From Flaccisagitta enflata (Eukaryota; Chaetognatha; Sagittoidea; Aphragmophora), in assembly GCA_965153355.1 (NCBI GenBank), contig OZ231126.1, positions 66,092,001-66,156,000 of the forward strand: a stretch of DNA of 64,000 bases. Direction: 5' to 3'. Under the pieces are notes generated by a model. That model saw only the letters and a list, made by a program, of their open reading frames with translations, made no database searches and was not told the origin of the DNA. Both the position numbers and the translations under genes were made by a program. Below are positions 52,341 through 64,000 of the stretch, in pieces. Position 1 is the stretch's first letter. The number at the start of each line of letters is the position of its first letter.

Positions 52341-52750
52341 GAGTCGGGCTGACAGCTGCGGCGGCTGCTACGAAGCCAAGCGCCCCCCCCCACCGAAACG
52401 TGCTTTATACTTACGAAGGATAATGCGACGGATGAAAAAAAAACGCCGATAATTAGAAAAAAAGTCAGAGTGAGAGCGACGAAAAGAAGACGTAAAACAG
52501 AAATAAGGATTGAACAAAAAAAAAAAAAAAAAAAAAAAAACAAAGGAAAAAAAAGGGGAATCCCGCACATAAACCTAGATACGCGCACGAACGTAACCGG
52601 AAGCCTGAGACGCCCGGGAGACGCCCACCCGGCTGGTCGTCTGGCGGCCGGCCGATTCGCGACGATAACAACGACAACAACAAGAGATTCGACGACAGCG
52701 AAGACGACGACGACGAAAAACGACGACGACGACAGCAAGGGATTTGAAAT

Positions 52751-52833
52751 ATGGAGCGACGAAGACGCGATCGGGAACGAATGTATGGAAGTGAAACGAA
52801 TGGGAGCAGGAAGGAGGAAAAGACGAATTACAG
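52751..52833 (+). CDS. septin, inferred first coding exon
   Basis: The ATG at 52751 has A at -3 and G at +4, and an in-frame TGA lies six bases upstream. It opens a basic segment starting MERRRRDRERMYGSETNGS and ending KTNY plus two bases of a codon. The exon ends at a consensus donor, CAG|GTGAGA, in phase 2. The septin exon at 60820 begins with exactly one completing base (AG + A = Arg) in the frame needed for the P-loop. Septin N-termini are poorly conserved, so homology cannot confirm this. The link rests on phase, donor quality, start context, strand and CpG-rich surroundings. The intron would be about 8 kb. Another gene's first exon is possible. Confidence 0.5.
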
Positions 52834-52858
52834 GTGAGATTGATGGACGAGAAGATAG

Positions 52859-52929
<71 letters not shown>

Positions 52930-52931
52930 GC

Positions 52932-53010
<79 letters not shown>

Positions 53011-53046
53011 GGTGTTGTTGTTGTTGTCGTGGTTGTTGTGATTGTG

Positions 53047-53078
<32 letters not shown>

Positions 53079-53110
53079 GTCGTCGTTGTCGTTGTCGTTG
53101 TCGTTGTGGA

Positions 53111-53161
<51 letters not shown>

Positions 53162-53190
53162 CGTCGTCGTCGTCGTTGTCGTTGTTATCT
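52834..53190. repeat. (TTG)n and (GTC/GTT)n array starting just inside septin intron 1
   Basis: TTG triplets begin about 24 bases after the inferred donor and continue, with GTC and GTG variants and TGTCGT hexamers in the middle, to about 53180. Long poly-V, poly-L and poly-C frames are artefacts. Confidence 0.95.
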
Positions 53191-53980
53191 ATACTAGTAT
53201 TTAAACGCAACTCATGTTGTTGGCCGATAGGGGATTCAAGGCGTGTTTTGGCTAGAATGTGTGTCAAGTGCCAAAGGTGGACGAGGCTATGGGGAGGCGA
53301 GTGCGTTAATATGAATATTTTATTGAGGCAAGTGCATACAGACTGTACGATACAGTGTTGCCAACAAAGACACGCAGACATACGCACTTCTTTGAACACT
53401 CAGAAACGAAGACACGTTAAAACTCCTGCTCACTCCGTTTAACCAAATGAATGAGAAAAGAATTTCAGCTGATAGCTCAGCGCCATTATCTTTTTACTAT
53501 CATTTTCCTGGGGCCCAGCTCAGCTATTTCTCCAAACAATCGTCCGATTGTCTGTCCGTTGATTTGTTTACCCGTCCATCGCCCTTTATCGGCTATATCC
53601 CGAGTTCATCTCGTTCCACGGGTTGTTCAGGTGTGTCAAATACGGGTGATGACTGAGTATGAGACCATAACGCTGACTCAAGATGGGGCTGTTGATCTTA
53701 AAATGATCACCGTTTTCCTTTTTCCAAAATTCCATCAGCAACCGTTTTTATTACGCGATCAAAATCTAATGCAATGTCTGCACTCTTGTTCGCCAAGATG
53801 ATTAACCCAAAATGACCATCTTACTGTTTCATTGAATTTGATATGATTAACCCAGACACTTTCCATGATGCTTTAAAGAGGATAGCAGTATTCAAAAGTA
53901 ATAGGAACACCTACTAAAACAAGGCGAAGGATGAAAAGTTGAAAACATGATTACACCATTATGCAAATTAGGGGCAAAAC
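53191..53980. other. unassigned sequence within inferred septin intron 1
   Basis: No feature supported. Confidence 0.45.
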
Positions 53981-53984
53981 AGGG

Positions 53985-54118
53985 TTTTTGATAAAGACGG
54001 AAGATGACAGAAATTTGTGAAAAGAAAAACAGTGAAGGCATTAAAATGAGTAACCCCATGATATCCTAGCGTTATGTTCTGAGGGATTAATGTTTTGCAT
54101 ATCGACACACCCGAACGG
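53985..54118 (-). mobile_element. partial relative of the ATTCGGGTGTGTC MITE
   Basis: GACACACCCGAACGGGTT near 54105 and an inner AAGACGGAAGATGACAG resemble the right arm of the element at 10671-11206. The left arm was not found. Confidence 0.4.
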
Positions 54119-54895
54119 GTTGTCTCATCTTTATAGCTTGGAAGCAGATGGTTGGTAACAAATTGAAGAATGGGGAAAATGGGAGAATGGAAGATTGAAG
54201 AATGGAGATCCATTTGATGAATGACATTCAAACGGAAATGTATGCCCCGGGAAAAACCGTTCACAACACGAAATGGGCGGGACAAACCCGTGGAATGAAA
54301 AGGAATAGTGCCAATGGGAAACGGAAAGTGGAGCTTGACATGGGGTTGGGGAGAGGGTGCTAAAAAGCGGAGAGGGTTAACTTAAAAGTGGGGGAGAGGG
54401 GGAACATATAGGGTGGGGGTGGGGTCGGGGGAATTTTATGTTGGGGGAGATGGAGAACTTTAAGGCGGGGGGGGGGGTTGCTGAGGCGAATAGGGATTCT
54501 TTGGTGGTGTCTACAGAGAGAAAGTATCCAGCATCAAGAATTAAATCTCTTAATTTAATCATCACTTGGTTAATGTTTATGGAAAGGGAAAAAAGAGTTA
54601 ATAAAGGAGCAAGAGGAGGGAAGGAACAAGGTGTTAACAAACCTACTTTATCCAAGGAAGAAAATGAAATTTAAACGAATGTTGGGGGGCAAAACTTAGA
54701 GAGAAAGGGGGGGGCAAAACTTAGAGAGAAGGGGGGGGGGAATCAAGGGGCGCTCATTATTCTCTTCCTTCCTCTATCTCTCTCCTGTTGATTGAATGAC
54801 CTTCGATTTTTTTGATTGGAAGGTTGGCTTTGAGTCTGAAAAACATTAGATGGAACCTCTTAACCGAAGCCTGTCTGTGGCCAAACATAAACCAA
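54119..54895. other. unassigned G-rich sequence within inferred septin intron 1
   Basis: GGGGG-rich stretches at 54340-54480 and 54686-54742. The latter repeats CAAAACTTAGAGAGAA twice. No gene was supported. Confidence 0.5.
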
Positions 54896-55124
54896 GGGCG
54901 TGTTTCTAGTGAGCGCCAAAAACGCGTTTGTTCCCGTGAAACGCGATAACAGCGTGAACACATATTCAAGATTTTCAACTGTCCCACGAGGAAGTGAGCA
55001 AAGTGAGTGAGCGAGCGTAGCGCTGCGGAGCGAGTGAGCGGAGTGAGCGGTGCGAGCGAACAAACGTAGCGAGCGACCGAGTGGCCCTTTCAAAACGCGA
55101 TCGTCTTTGACTAGAAACGCCCCC
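54896..55124 (+). mobile_element. Harbinger-like MITE (copy 3g)
   Basis: GGGCGTGTTTCTAGTGAGCG to CTAGAAACGCCCC, flanked by CAA on both sides (54893-54895 and 55125-55127). Confidence 0.85.
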
Positions 55125-55725
55125 CAAATTCCAGTCGCCGACGGATGGTCGGGCGGTTTTCACACTGTTTCAATCGAGCTTTGCGGACGACCGGATGGAT
55201 CTTCCTTCATTAAGACCGTTTTCGCTCGAATTCCTCTGTACCTCAATCGCTTGCTTACTAAGTTGCTATAAACCTACAGAACCTCTTTCTTTTATTTTCT
55301 TGTATATTTATTCGTTGGATTTTTTATTTCTTTGGTATTTTGTTTGTTTTTCGCTTTCTTTATTCCTTTCTTCATTCTTACCCAATTCCTCAAAGCACTC
55401 TAATTTCCCACATTGACTCGTTCACTCATTTCTTCTTGTTTACTGCCCTTTCCTTTTCCCCTTCTCTCCTTTCATTCGATTGATGTTCTTCGTAATTTAC
55501 TCTCCTCGCAGTCTTTCAGTCCGTATTGCTGTTTGTCTGTTTGATACAGCGTTCTTTTTCTGGTTGACACTCTTGACTTTCTGTTTCTTTATCACTGTTT
55601 TTGTCTTGTTTTGTTTGTCTATTTTATCTAATTGACTGTTTGATTCCCGTCTATTATTTGTCTACTTGTCGGTGTTTTCATCTCCGTGTCTGTCTGTCTT
55701 TCTGACTGTCTCTCTGTCTGTCCGC

Positions 55726-55732
<7 letters not shown>
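55125..55732. other. unassigned pyrimidine-rich sequence
   Basis: T/C-rich plus strand with GTCTGTCTG words. No gene was supported. Confidence 0.45.

Positions 55733-55784
<52 letters not shown>
55733..55784. repeat. (CT)n microsatellite
   Basis: A pure CT tract of about 52 bp. Confidence 0.95.
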
Positions 55785-55788
<4 letters not shown>

Positions 55789-55971
55789 TGCCGTGTGTGA
55801 TTCGTCAGGTTTTATTCAAAGTTGTCGTCGTCGTCTTCGGCAGGTTTTCTGTCTGATAAGAGAACAGATTCCATCATCCCAGCCAAATGCAATTTGCGTC
55901 ACAAATAATTACCTGCCTCTTACCACAACTAGAGGTGTTATCTTAATGGATGTCGCGGTGTTTCAGAAGTT

Positions 55972-56754
<783 letters not shown>

Positions 56755-57341
56755 TTAAATGTCGTTTCCGCCCACTAATGTCGCCAACTCATCCTCGTAG
56801 AAGGAGAACTAGGTTAGTCTGTTTCTTGTCTTTTTGAGTGAGCGCCTCGAATATTCATTTGCATATTTGAAATGATTATCGCGAGAATTTCATCCTTGAA
56901 ATGAGTTTGGGCCGTGCACTCATATAAAAGGTAAATTGAGAGAGGGTGATATCAAAGATGTTAAAACGAATGACTGGCAGTTTCAATGTACCCAAGTCCC
57001 AAAATGAGCCCATAGGGACGTTGTCAGGGTGAAAGAAGGAAATGAGTGACGTAGTAAGAATTGAGATGAATGCGTTTGGAGACGGGGAAAGTTTAGGATA
57101 GGCCAGAAGAAATACTCTAAACTACGTAAAAGAAAATCCAAATGAGAAACAGTATCATCCCGAATCTAGTAAGTTACCGAATCCAGTAACATACCGAATC
57201 CAAGAGTTAATGGAATGGAAAGGAATGGAATGGACTTAATGGAAACCTGCCCAGTAACGGGTATGAAACATGAAATGCGCTTTTGTCATTTGTTTTTAAA
57301 TCCCATCCTGCAGATAAAATGTGTTAGTCAAACGACACACG
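56755..57341. other. unassigned sequence within inferred septin intron 1
   Basis: Three short ACCGAATCCAGTAACAT-like units lie near 57162-57205. A TGGAATGG run follows at 57210-57235. No gene was supported. Confidence 0.5.
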
Positions 57342-57343
57342 TA

Positions 57344-57774
57344 CAATGGAGCACTGCTTCAGCGCACCTGCCTATAAGGCATTCAACCTAATGTCCTATG
57401 AGAAATTTTGGTAATAAGGCATCTTCAAGATAAGGCTTAATATTGCTTGGTCCCTCGAGACGCACTCTGGTAGACCCCAACTGTACTCATATTTGGTGCT
57501 TTTTTTTACTCCTACCCTTTCAGTTAAACCAAAACTACTATAAATGAAGAAATAAGCGGTATAATTTGTTTTGCTTTCATGAATAACCTCTCAATTTTGG
57601 ATTGAAGCACTATGAAATCATGGGGAAGAATTAAGAATGAATCTTATCTATTCATCTTGGACCTAATGCTAGACAATGGTATCAGCATGGTGTCCTTGAC
57701 ACTATTAAAGAAGTTGAAAACAAGTCAGAGACACCATGCCTTATCCACGGGCGCACTGTAGCGGTGCTCCATTG
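57344..57774. mobile_element. 431-bp Tc1/mariner-like MITE
   Basis: CAATGGAGCACTGCTTCAG on the left and GTAGCGGTGCTCCATTG on the right are inverted, followed inward by ATAAGGCAT on both sides. TA flanks each end. No transposase frame. Confidence 0.78.
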
Positions 57775-57782
57775 TACCATTA

Positions 57783-57982
57783 ACAAGGCCAACACCTATA
57801 AGTCGCGTGCGAGACTTACATTTAGAATGACTTAGAATATCTTATTATACTCTTCTATGACCTAAAATGCCATAAAGAAATAAAATTGATAAAAAAAGTA
57901 AAGTGTGACCGACCAACCAACCGACCGACTGACCAACCGACGGACAAAGCGGGGTGTAGAGTCGTGTGCACGCGACTAAAAA
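57783..57982 (+). mobile_element. HINE-like element (copy R)
   Basis: AACAAGGCCAACACC and GTCGCGTGCGAG start the copy nine bases after the preceding MITE. The core is (GACC)n and the hairpin GTCGTGTGCACGCGAC ends in TAAAAAG. Confidence 0.75.
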
Positions 57983-58395
57983 GTGCATCCATTCTTTATA
58001 AACATACTATACGTGCGCCCGCCAGATACTTAAAAGAGAAGAACAATAGTGACCGCGCCAATGTTATCGGCATCTTTGTAGTAAAACTGTCTTTTGAACC
58101 GTGGATCAAATGGGATGACGCTTCTCCGGTTCGATAATGATGATGATGATGATGATAACGATGATGACGTTGAGGGTCCCTTTTGGTTTGCGAGGGAGCA
58201 TCTGGGTACAAAAGCTAAAAGCCACCGGCGTTTTCCGGATCCATTATTATGGTAATCAAGTCATAGGACCAAATGTAAGGTGAAGAAATGATGATGGAAT
58301 AAAAATAGAAGGATGATGAGTCTAAAGAGACCCTCACTGGCTGTTAAAGAGCGCACGCGCACACACTGACATGAAGACAGATGCCCTCAAACACA
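57983..58395. other. unassigned sequence
   Basis: A short GATGAT run lies at 58136-58160. No gene was supported. Confidence 0.45.
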
Positions 58396-58589
<194 letters not shown>

Positions 58590-58803
58590 CCTCTCCTCAT
58601 GGGGGCATTTCACCTTGATTACGCTCAATTCGCATTGTTACTGGGACCAGCTGCCAATGCGGTTGTATTCTGATGAGCAGGCAAAGAAAATTCTCCTTCA
58701 TAAAGGACAATTGGCCGAAGCAAGATGGCTGTCCAGAAACATGGGCTAATTTACTATGATATTTATATAATCATTTGTGGTCATGATTAGCACTTCACTT
58801 CAG

Positions 58804-58892
58804 GGGTGTATATAATTGAGTGGCTTTTGATTTTTCTTTTTTCCCCCCTTCCTTTCCCTTCCCCATCTCCAAACCCCAGTATATACAGGCCT
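58804..58892. mobile_element. relative of the GTGTATATAATTGAGT MITE
   Basis: GGTGTATATAATTGAGTGGC on the left and AGTATATACAGGCCTG on the right match the element at 8099-8291, with a shorter pyrimidine-rich centre. Confidence 0.5.
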
Positions 58893-59232
58893 GCTTCACT
58901 CTTTTTTTTATAAGAATCAAGTTTGTAAGAGCGGGAAGCTTTAAATGGCTCGAACTTTTCAAAGATGCAAGGTCCCAATCTCGTAGCAACTTCCAAGACA
59001 GGTTGCAAACGTGCACGCGTGACTTTGAGCTGCGAAAAATGACGACAAATTTCATCATTAACACGCAACTCAGTTTGAGAAGAAAACAGAAAATGTGTTG
59101 ACTACGTGGAATATGGACGATGATAAATGCAAATGAGAAAGATTTCAATACGGCGCCGCCGAAAAGTCGTAGGCTTGAAAGATTTGGACTGAACGTGAAT
59201 TGACTTCGAGACTGAAATGATGGACTAGAACT
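58893..59232. other. unassigned sequence
   Basis: No feature supported. Confidence 0.45.
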
Positions 59233-59695
59233 GTAGTTAAACACCGCTATAACGGACCCAAAAGTGACGGAATTGCACCTATAATGGATTTGAAATGGTG
59301 GTCGCTTCAGTTTTTTTCTTTCGTTTCTTTTGTTGGCAATCCGCCATCCGCAATCCAAAAATCCGCCTATAACAGATAGAATTGGTTGGTTCCTACCCAT
59401 CCGTTATTGGGTAAAAATGAATGGTTGTCTGAAGTTTTTTGTTTCTAAGACTTTTAAAGCGGGTTTATCAAATTAGGGTTAGGGGTGGGTTTAGGGTTAG
59501 GGTTGGGGTTGGGGATGGTTTTAGGGTTAGGGTTAGGGACAGAATTAGTGTTAGGGCTAAGGGTTGACTGGGTTTCATGTATTACGGCCTGACAAAACTC
59601 AGAATTAAAGCTTCGCTCTGGGGGAGGACTCGGAAAAAAAAACAAAATCGTGCAGACAACCATTCAAAATGTCCCGTTATTGCGGGGGTTCAACT
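59233..59695. mobile_element. pogo-like MITE carrying telomere-like repeats (copy 4e)
   Basis: The left end AGTTAAACACCGCTATAACG is inverted at the right end as CGTTATTGCGGGGGTTCAAC. Between them lies an internal CCGTTATTGGG and the TTAGGG-rich block at 59470-59565. Confidence 0.65.
59470..59565. repeat. interstitial telomere-like (TTAGGG)n, degenerate
   Basis: About fourteen TTAGGG or variant units (TTGGGG, TTAGGGG, TTAGTG) on the plus strand. TTAGGG is the common metazoan telomere unit. Confidence 0.85.
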
Positions 59696-59931
59696 GCATA
59701 AATGTGAATGGACTTGTTAACTAGATATATGACGGTCTTGAACTCGACCAGAATATAGATTGTGAAAATGATAAAAAAAAAAAAAAGATATAAAAAGTCG
59801 CGGGGAAATTGTGTTGTTACGGCCAAAAAGCATCAAAGCCAGCGGCTGATGAACACTAGGAAAGGGTCAGGGGATGATAAGACCCCGGGGTCAACGGACG
59901 AATTGGGCAAAAATGGATATTGATTCTGGAG

Positions 59932-60129
<198 letters not shown>

Positions 60130-60175
60130 AGAGACAGACACGCACATGACAAAGACAAGCAGACAAAAACACCTT

Positions 60176-60414
60176 ACAGTAGCGTGCGGTTGTTGAGACC
60201 ATCAGACCAAAAGACTAAAAGACTAAAAGACTAAAAGACCAAAAGACAAAGAGACTAAGAGTAAATTGACTTAAATTAACTTTGAATAACTTAGAATAAT
60301 TAAAAACGACATAAAATAGCGTAAAACGACAAAAAAGCTAAGGGTTACCGACCGACCGACGGACCGACCGACGGACAGAGTGGGTTGTAGAGTCGCGCGC
60401 ACGTGACTAAAAAC
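60176..60414 (+). mobile_element. HINE-like element, partial (copy S)
   Basis: GTAGCGTGCGGTTG may mark a degenerate 5' subterminal word. A repeated AAAGACTAAA stretch, then the (GACCGACGG)n core and the terminal hairpin GTCGCGCGCACGTGAC with TAAAAA are clear at 60350-60414. Confidence 0.6.
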
Positions 60415-60819
60415 CGAAAAAAAAACAACAAAAAACCAAAAGACAGAGAGATACACGCACGCACGCACCCACTCTCGTATAAACTGGAAGAGCGGTGCCT
60501 GATGTGAGGAAATAACCGAAATTGGTGCAATTCGGTAAAAAGACTGTATTAGGCGGAAGAGAAAAGCCAAAACGAAAACTGCGCTACTAAAGACGTTTTC
60601 ATAAACATGATTGAGAGTGAGACTGAGTGAGTCCCATTACTATGCAAAACTCGTGGAAAATCCGTCTGAAACAAAAATAGAAATTTCCCACGCCTCAGCT
60701 TTTTTTCGAACCATACTCACTCGCCCCTCACCCCTTAACCTCCTTACCCTTACATCCTCATTATCCTTACCCCTTACCCTCCTTTTCCCTCCACCTCATC
60801 CTCTCCATTACCCACACAG
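60415..60819. other. septin intron 1, distal part with acceptor
   Basis: No ATG-led reading frame joins the exon. The last 120 bases are strongly C/T-rich and end CCATTACCCACACAG, a convincing acceptor with polypyrimidine tract. Confidence 0.7.
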
Positions 60820-60994
60820 AGCAACCGGAAGCGGAGGGGGTGGCGGCGGATATGAATTTCAAGACATAAACAGCAGCAGCAACAACAGCAGCAGCAACAA
60901 TCGGTACCATAATAGTAATGGCACCAGCAATGACAACGTCGGTCCTACGTCATCCTCCACTTCCTCATCACCCTCCATCGACACCAACGGCAAT

Positions 60995-61025
<31 letters not shown>

Positions 61026-61282
61026 GCAACAACATCAACAGCAACAGCAACAACAACAACAATCCTCGTTCCGGCGACTGCATCGGCTTCGCCACTTTAC
61101 CGGAACAAATCCACCGGAAAAGCGTAAAACGCGGATTCGACTTTACGTTGATGGTGGTCGGGGAAAGTGGACTCGGCAAAAGCACTTTGATCGACAGTTT
61201 ATTCTTGGCCGAATTGTACGCCGATCGACGAGTCCCGCCCGTGGAAGACAGGATCGAGAAAACAGTCAAGATTGAGAAAAAG
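60820..61282 (+). CDS. septin GTPase, exon with Gly/Asn-rich N-terminal region and P-loop
   Basis: The exon begins after CACACAG with one base completing a codon, then 154 codons, and ends in phase 0 at AAAAAG|GTGAAG. It encodes a Gly run, Ser/Asn-rich low-complexity sequence with an Asn run (about residues 50-85 of the exon), then [40 protein letters not shown] and [27 protein letters not shown] (61160-61183) is the G1 P-loop, preceded by the HRKSVKRGF basic segment that septins use to bind phosphoinositides. The similarity is to the SEPT2/Sep1/SEPT5 side of the family. Septins form GTP-binding hetero-oligomers and filaments in cytokinesis and at membranes. G3, G4, the septin unique element and the C-terminal coiled coil must lie in exons beyond the window. 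The Asn repeat (CAA/AAC-coded) is longer than usual. Confidence 0.93.
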
Positions 61283-61375
61283 GTGAAGAAAAATGGAAAC
61301 TCCTTATTTTTTTTTTTTTGGTTTTGTCTTTTTTCTTTTCTTTTTATTTCCGGTAATTAGGTGACTGAAGTAGAT

Positions 61376-61460
61376 GAATGAATGAATGAATGAATGAATG
61401 AATGAATGAATGAATGAATTAATGAATGAATGAATGAATGAATGAATGAATGAATGCATG
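61376..61460. repeat. (GAAT)n microsatellite in septin intron 2
   Basis: About 80 bp of GAAT with single variants (GAATTAAT, GCAT), about 90 bases after the exon. Confidence 0.95.
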
Positions 61461-62559
61461 AATGAATGATTTGAATCAATCGTATCGTTATCTCATTTTT
61501 GGTTACAATGTACAAAGCCCATTAAACATTTGATAACATAACTGACAAAGTGAAAATGAGACTTCCTTATCCTATACGTGCAGCTACAGTACATAAACAG
61601 GAACCGTTGGAATGGAATAAGAACTTGGACAAGAAAATCCGTTGAGTATGATTATGAGGAACTCGTTGTCGATGTGGAAATTGTTTTTCTTGAAATGGAT
61701 TTTTTTTGTTTGTGTAATCGATAAGTCGTTAGCTGAGAAGGCAGAGGCTGTAAAAGACGCAGGCGCACTTCAGACACACACGAGAAGGCATACAAAACAG
61801 GATTCATTCTCAACTAGCAACTTGCGAATGAATTTTACTAGGACTCCATCTATGAAGAGGTCATTGCCATTAACTCTTTCAAAGTTTTAAATATTATCTA
61901 GACTCAAAGAGCCTTTAATTTTGCCGATCAACAAGGTCATGTTATCCAAGATGGTGTCTTCAGGAAAAATAAAGTCCAGTTCATGTAAATGGACGTCTGT
62001 TAGGCTACATGATTCCATTTTCCAAAGCTTCGTAATTTACTGCCGGATCTGGCTTCACATTTCCTCTTCCGTTGTCCTTGTTTTCGCGATTTTTAGCCAC
62101 GGACTGGCGTCTGTCTGTACGTCTGTCAGGCCACATGATTCCATTTTCCAAAGCTTCGTAATTTACTGCCGGATGTGGTTTCACATTTCTTCTTCCGTTG
62201 TCCTTGTTTTTGCGATTTTTAGCCACGGACTTGCGACTCTAAAAGTGCCTTTGCACGTCTGTCTGTACGTCGGTCATTATGCTATAACGCTCGTGTTCAA
62301 AAGCGCAAAAACGTGCATTTTCGTCCCCCCACCCCCTAATCTGCAACGGTATTGTAACCCCGCGTTAAATCACGGATTCTAAGGACATTGACACCGTCGT
62401 AGTCATGAACATCTATTGTGCTGTTTATCTTTTATGTCCTATTACAGCCATCATGAGCGCTTGCGCCAGCTGAAGAGAATTACTCTATTTCCATCAGCCG
62501 AGGTTCTTCTATTGTTTCGTCTTTTGTCTTTTTGCACATTTTCTCCATTTCTCTTCTCA
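61461..62559. other. septin intron 2, with a 115-bp local duplication
   Basis: CATGATTCCATTTTCCAAAG through TTTTTAGCCACGGACT occurs at about 62008-62105 and again at about 62133-62230, near-identical tandem copies. The GTCTGTACGTC words and TTAGCCACGGACTTGCGACT end resemble a decayed HINE-like terminus. No further septin exon was recognised. Confidence 0.55.
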
Positions 62560-62809
62560 GGGGGCGTTTCTAGTCAAAGACAATCGCGTTTTGAAAGGGC
62601 CACTCGGTCGCTCGCTACATTCGTTCGCTCGCACCGCTCACTCGCTTCGCTTCGCTATGCTCGCTATGCTCGCTCGCTCCGTTCACGGGCTCGCTCACTC
62701 ACTTCCCTCACTCCCTCGTGGGACAGTTGAAATTCTTGAATATGTGTTCACGCTGTAAATGCGTTCAATGGGAACAAACGCGTTTTTGGCGCTCACTAGA
62801 AACACGCCC
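62560..62809 (-). mobile_element. Harbinger-like MITE (copy 3h)
   Basis: GGGGCGTTTCTAGTCAAAGA to CACTAGAAACACGCCC, flanked by TCA (62557-62559 and 62810-62812). The core is a run of CGCTCGCTACATTCG and GCTTCGCTATGCTCG words. Confidence 0.82.
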
Positions 62810-62811
62810 TC

Positions 62812-63124
62812 AGTGTTTCTTCCACGTGGCTGCATGAATTCATTAATAACCAGCGTATCATTAACGACTACGTAATGGTAAGAGATAAAACCAATTCTAC
62901 CGGACCATCTCTTCCTTTATCTGCGTTGTGTAACTTTAAACAAGCGCGTCTATCCGTCTGTCTGTCCGTTTTGGATGGAGGTTACCTCACTACCTCTGCC
63001 CACCCATAGCCATAGGAAATGTTAACAGTCGTATGACGTATATCGTATATCTGTCAGTCACGTAAACGTTGAAAATCCCAAAATCTGCGCCTCCTTCATC
63101 AAAACAGCAGCCCCAATCTTATTT
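62812..63124. other. unassigned sequence in septin intron 2
   Basis: AACAAGCGCGTCTATCCG and CTGTCTGTCCG near 62940, plus CTCTGCCCACCCATAGC near 62995, hint at a decayed HINE-like copy. Nothing else was supported. Confidence 0.4.
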
Positions 63125-63125
63125 T

Positions 63126-63216
<91 letters not shown>

Positions 63217-63218
63217 AT
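63125..63218. repeat. (TTTC)n microsatellite
   Basis: About 90 bp of pure TTTC. Confidence 0.97.
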
Positions 63219-63489
63219 AGTTCGTTCATTCGTTCATAAACAACATTCATGCATAAAAAAAAAAAACGTTCATTCATATATTCTTACATATCTAAATCCT
63301 TACTTGACCTTGTTCTTCTTATCAAACCTTGACTCAAGGTTGGCTTTATATCGAGTTTACATTTCTCCTTCCGATCATCGTCCAAGAAAAATTATAAAAG
63401 CTGATTCCACTTCTCAATTCTCATTCATTCTTTTTTTCAAATAGCTTTTTTCAAATAGCTTTCTCACTTTCTTTCTTTCTCGCTTTCTC

Positions 63490-64000
<511 letters not shown>

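Noticed and set aside
52470-52833. Alternative frame across the first exon (ending RRKRRIT) as a coding product
   Set aside because: Its phase at the donor would put the septin exon out of frame, and it runs through poly-K and Thr triplet repeats upstream.
60611-60819. N-terminal extension of the septin frame upstream of 60820
   Set aside because: The upstream frame begins at TTG with no ATG in good context, and its last part is a polypyrimidine tract ending in CACACAG, an intron end.
62416-62560. HERLRQLKRI-containing frame as a further septin exon
   Set aside because: It does not match the segment expected next (the switch and G3 DTPG region), and the similarity to a septin C-terminal word is too short.

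Overview
This is eukaryotic, probably invertebrate metazoan, nuclear DNA with very few genes and a very high repeat load. The evidence is an intron-split septin gene, many small transposon families with target-site duplications, two tRNA-headed SINE copies, TTAGGG-type telomere-like repeats and dozens of long microsatellites. No bacterial operon, rRNA, CRISPR array or phage signal is present. The (GTCC)n-cored HINE-like elements resemble families known from molluscs and insects, but I cannot name the species.

Gene content: the only confident gene is a septin of the SEPT2/Sep1 type on the + strand. One coding exon (60820-61282) carries a Gly/Asn-rich N-terminal region and the GTPase P-loop. 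I infer a first coding exon at 52751-52833, with a strong start context, a consensus donor and the exact phase needed to join. The rest of the gene lies beyond the window. Intron 1 (about 8 kb) and the start of intron 2 are packed with triplet and dinucleotide arrays. A second, dead gene runs on the minus strand from about 39838 to 38355. It has a charged coiled-coil-like region and an RGG-rich tail, is broken by stops and frame changes, and is interrupted by two mobile elements whose removal helps restore reading.

Repeat content, left to right. 0-9 kb: HINE-like elements, pogo-like and Harbinger-like MITEs, a TIR-minisatellite element, and TTTC, CA, AAC and GAAA arrays. 10-16.5 kb: CT and TTTC arrays, an inverted-repeat MITE, an ATC block with a 114-bp duplication, and a 2.36-kb foldback element with a 7-bp target duplication inside a 17-bp minisatellite. 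17-18.4 kb: a cluster of five HINE-like copies, some nested. 19-24 kb: simple repeats and MITEs. 24.3-33.8 kb: a tandem array whose mature unit is about 955 bp, studded with inverted copies of AGAGACAAACAGAAAA and carrying an amplified 189-bp TIR element. 34-51.7 kb: SINEs, the dead RGG gene, a 583-bp near-palindrome, more MITEs and microsatellites. 52-64 kb: the septin locus.

The most striking observation is that the HINE-like family has a 3' terminal hairpin whose sequence differs among copies, and in each variant the subterminal 5' word changes to remain its complement. The TIR-minisatellite family shows the same arm-to-arm matching within copies.
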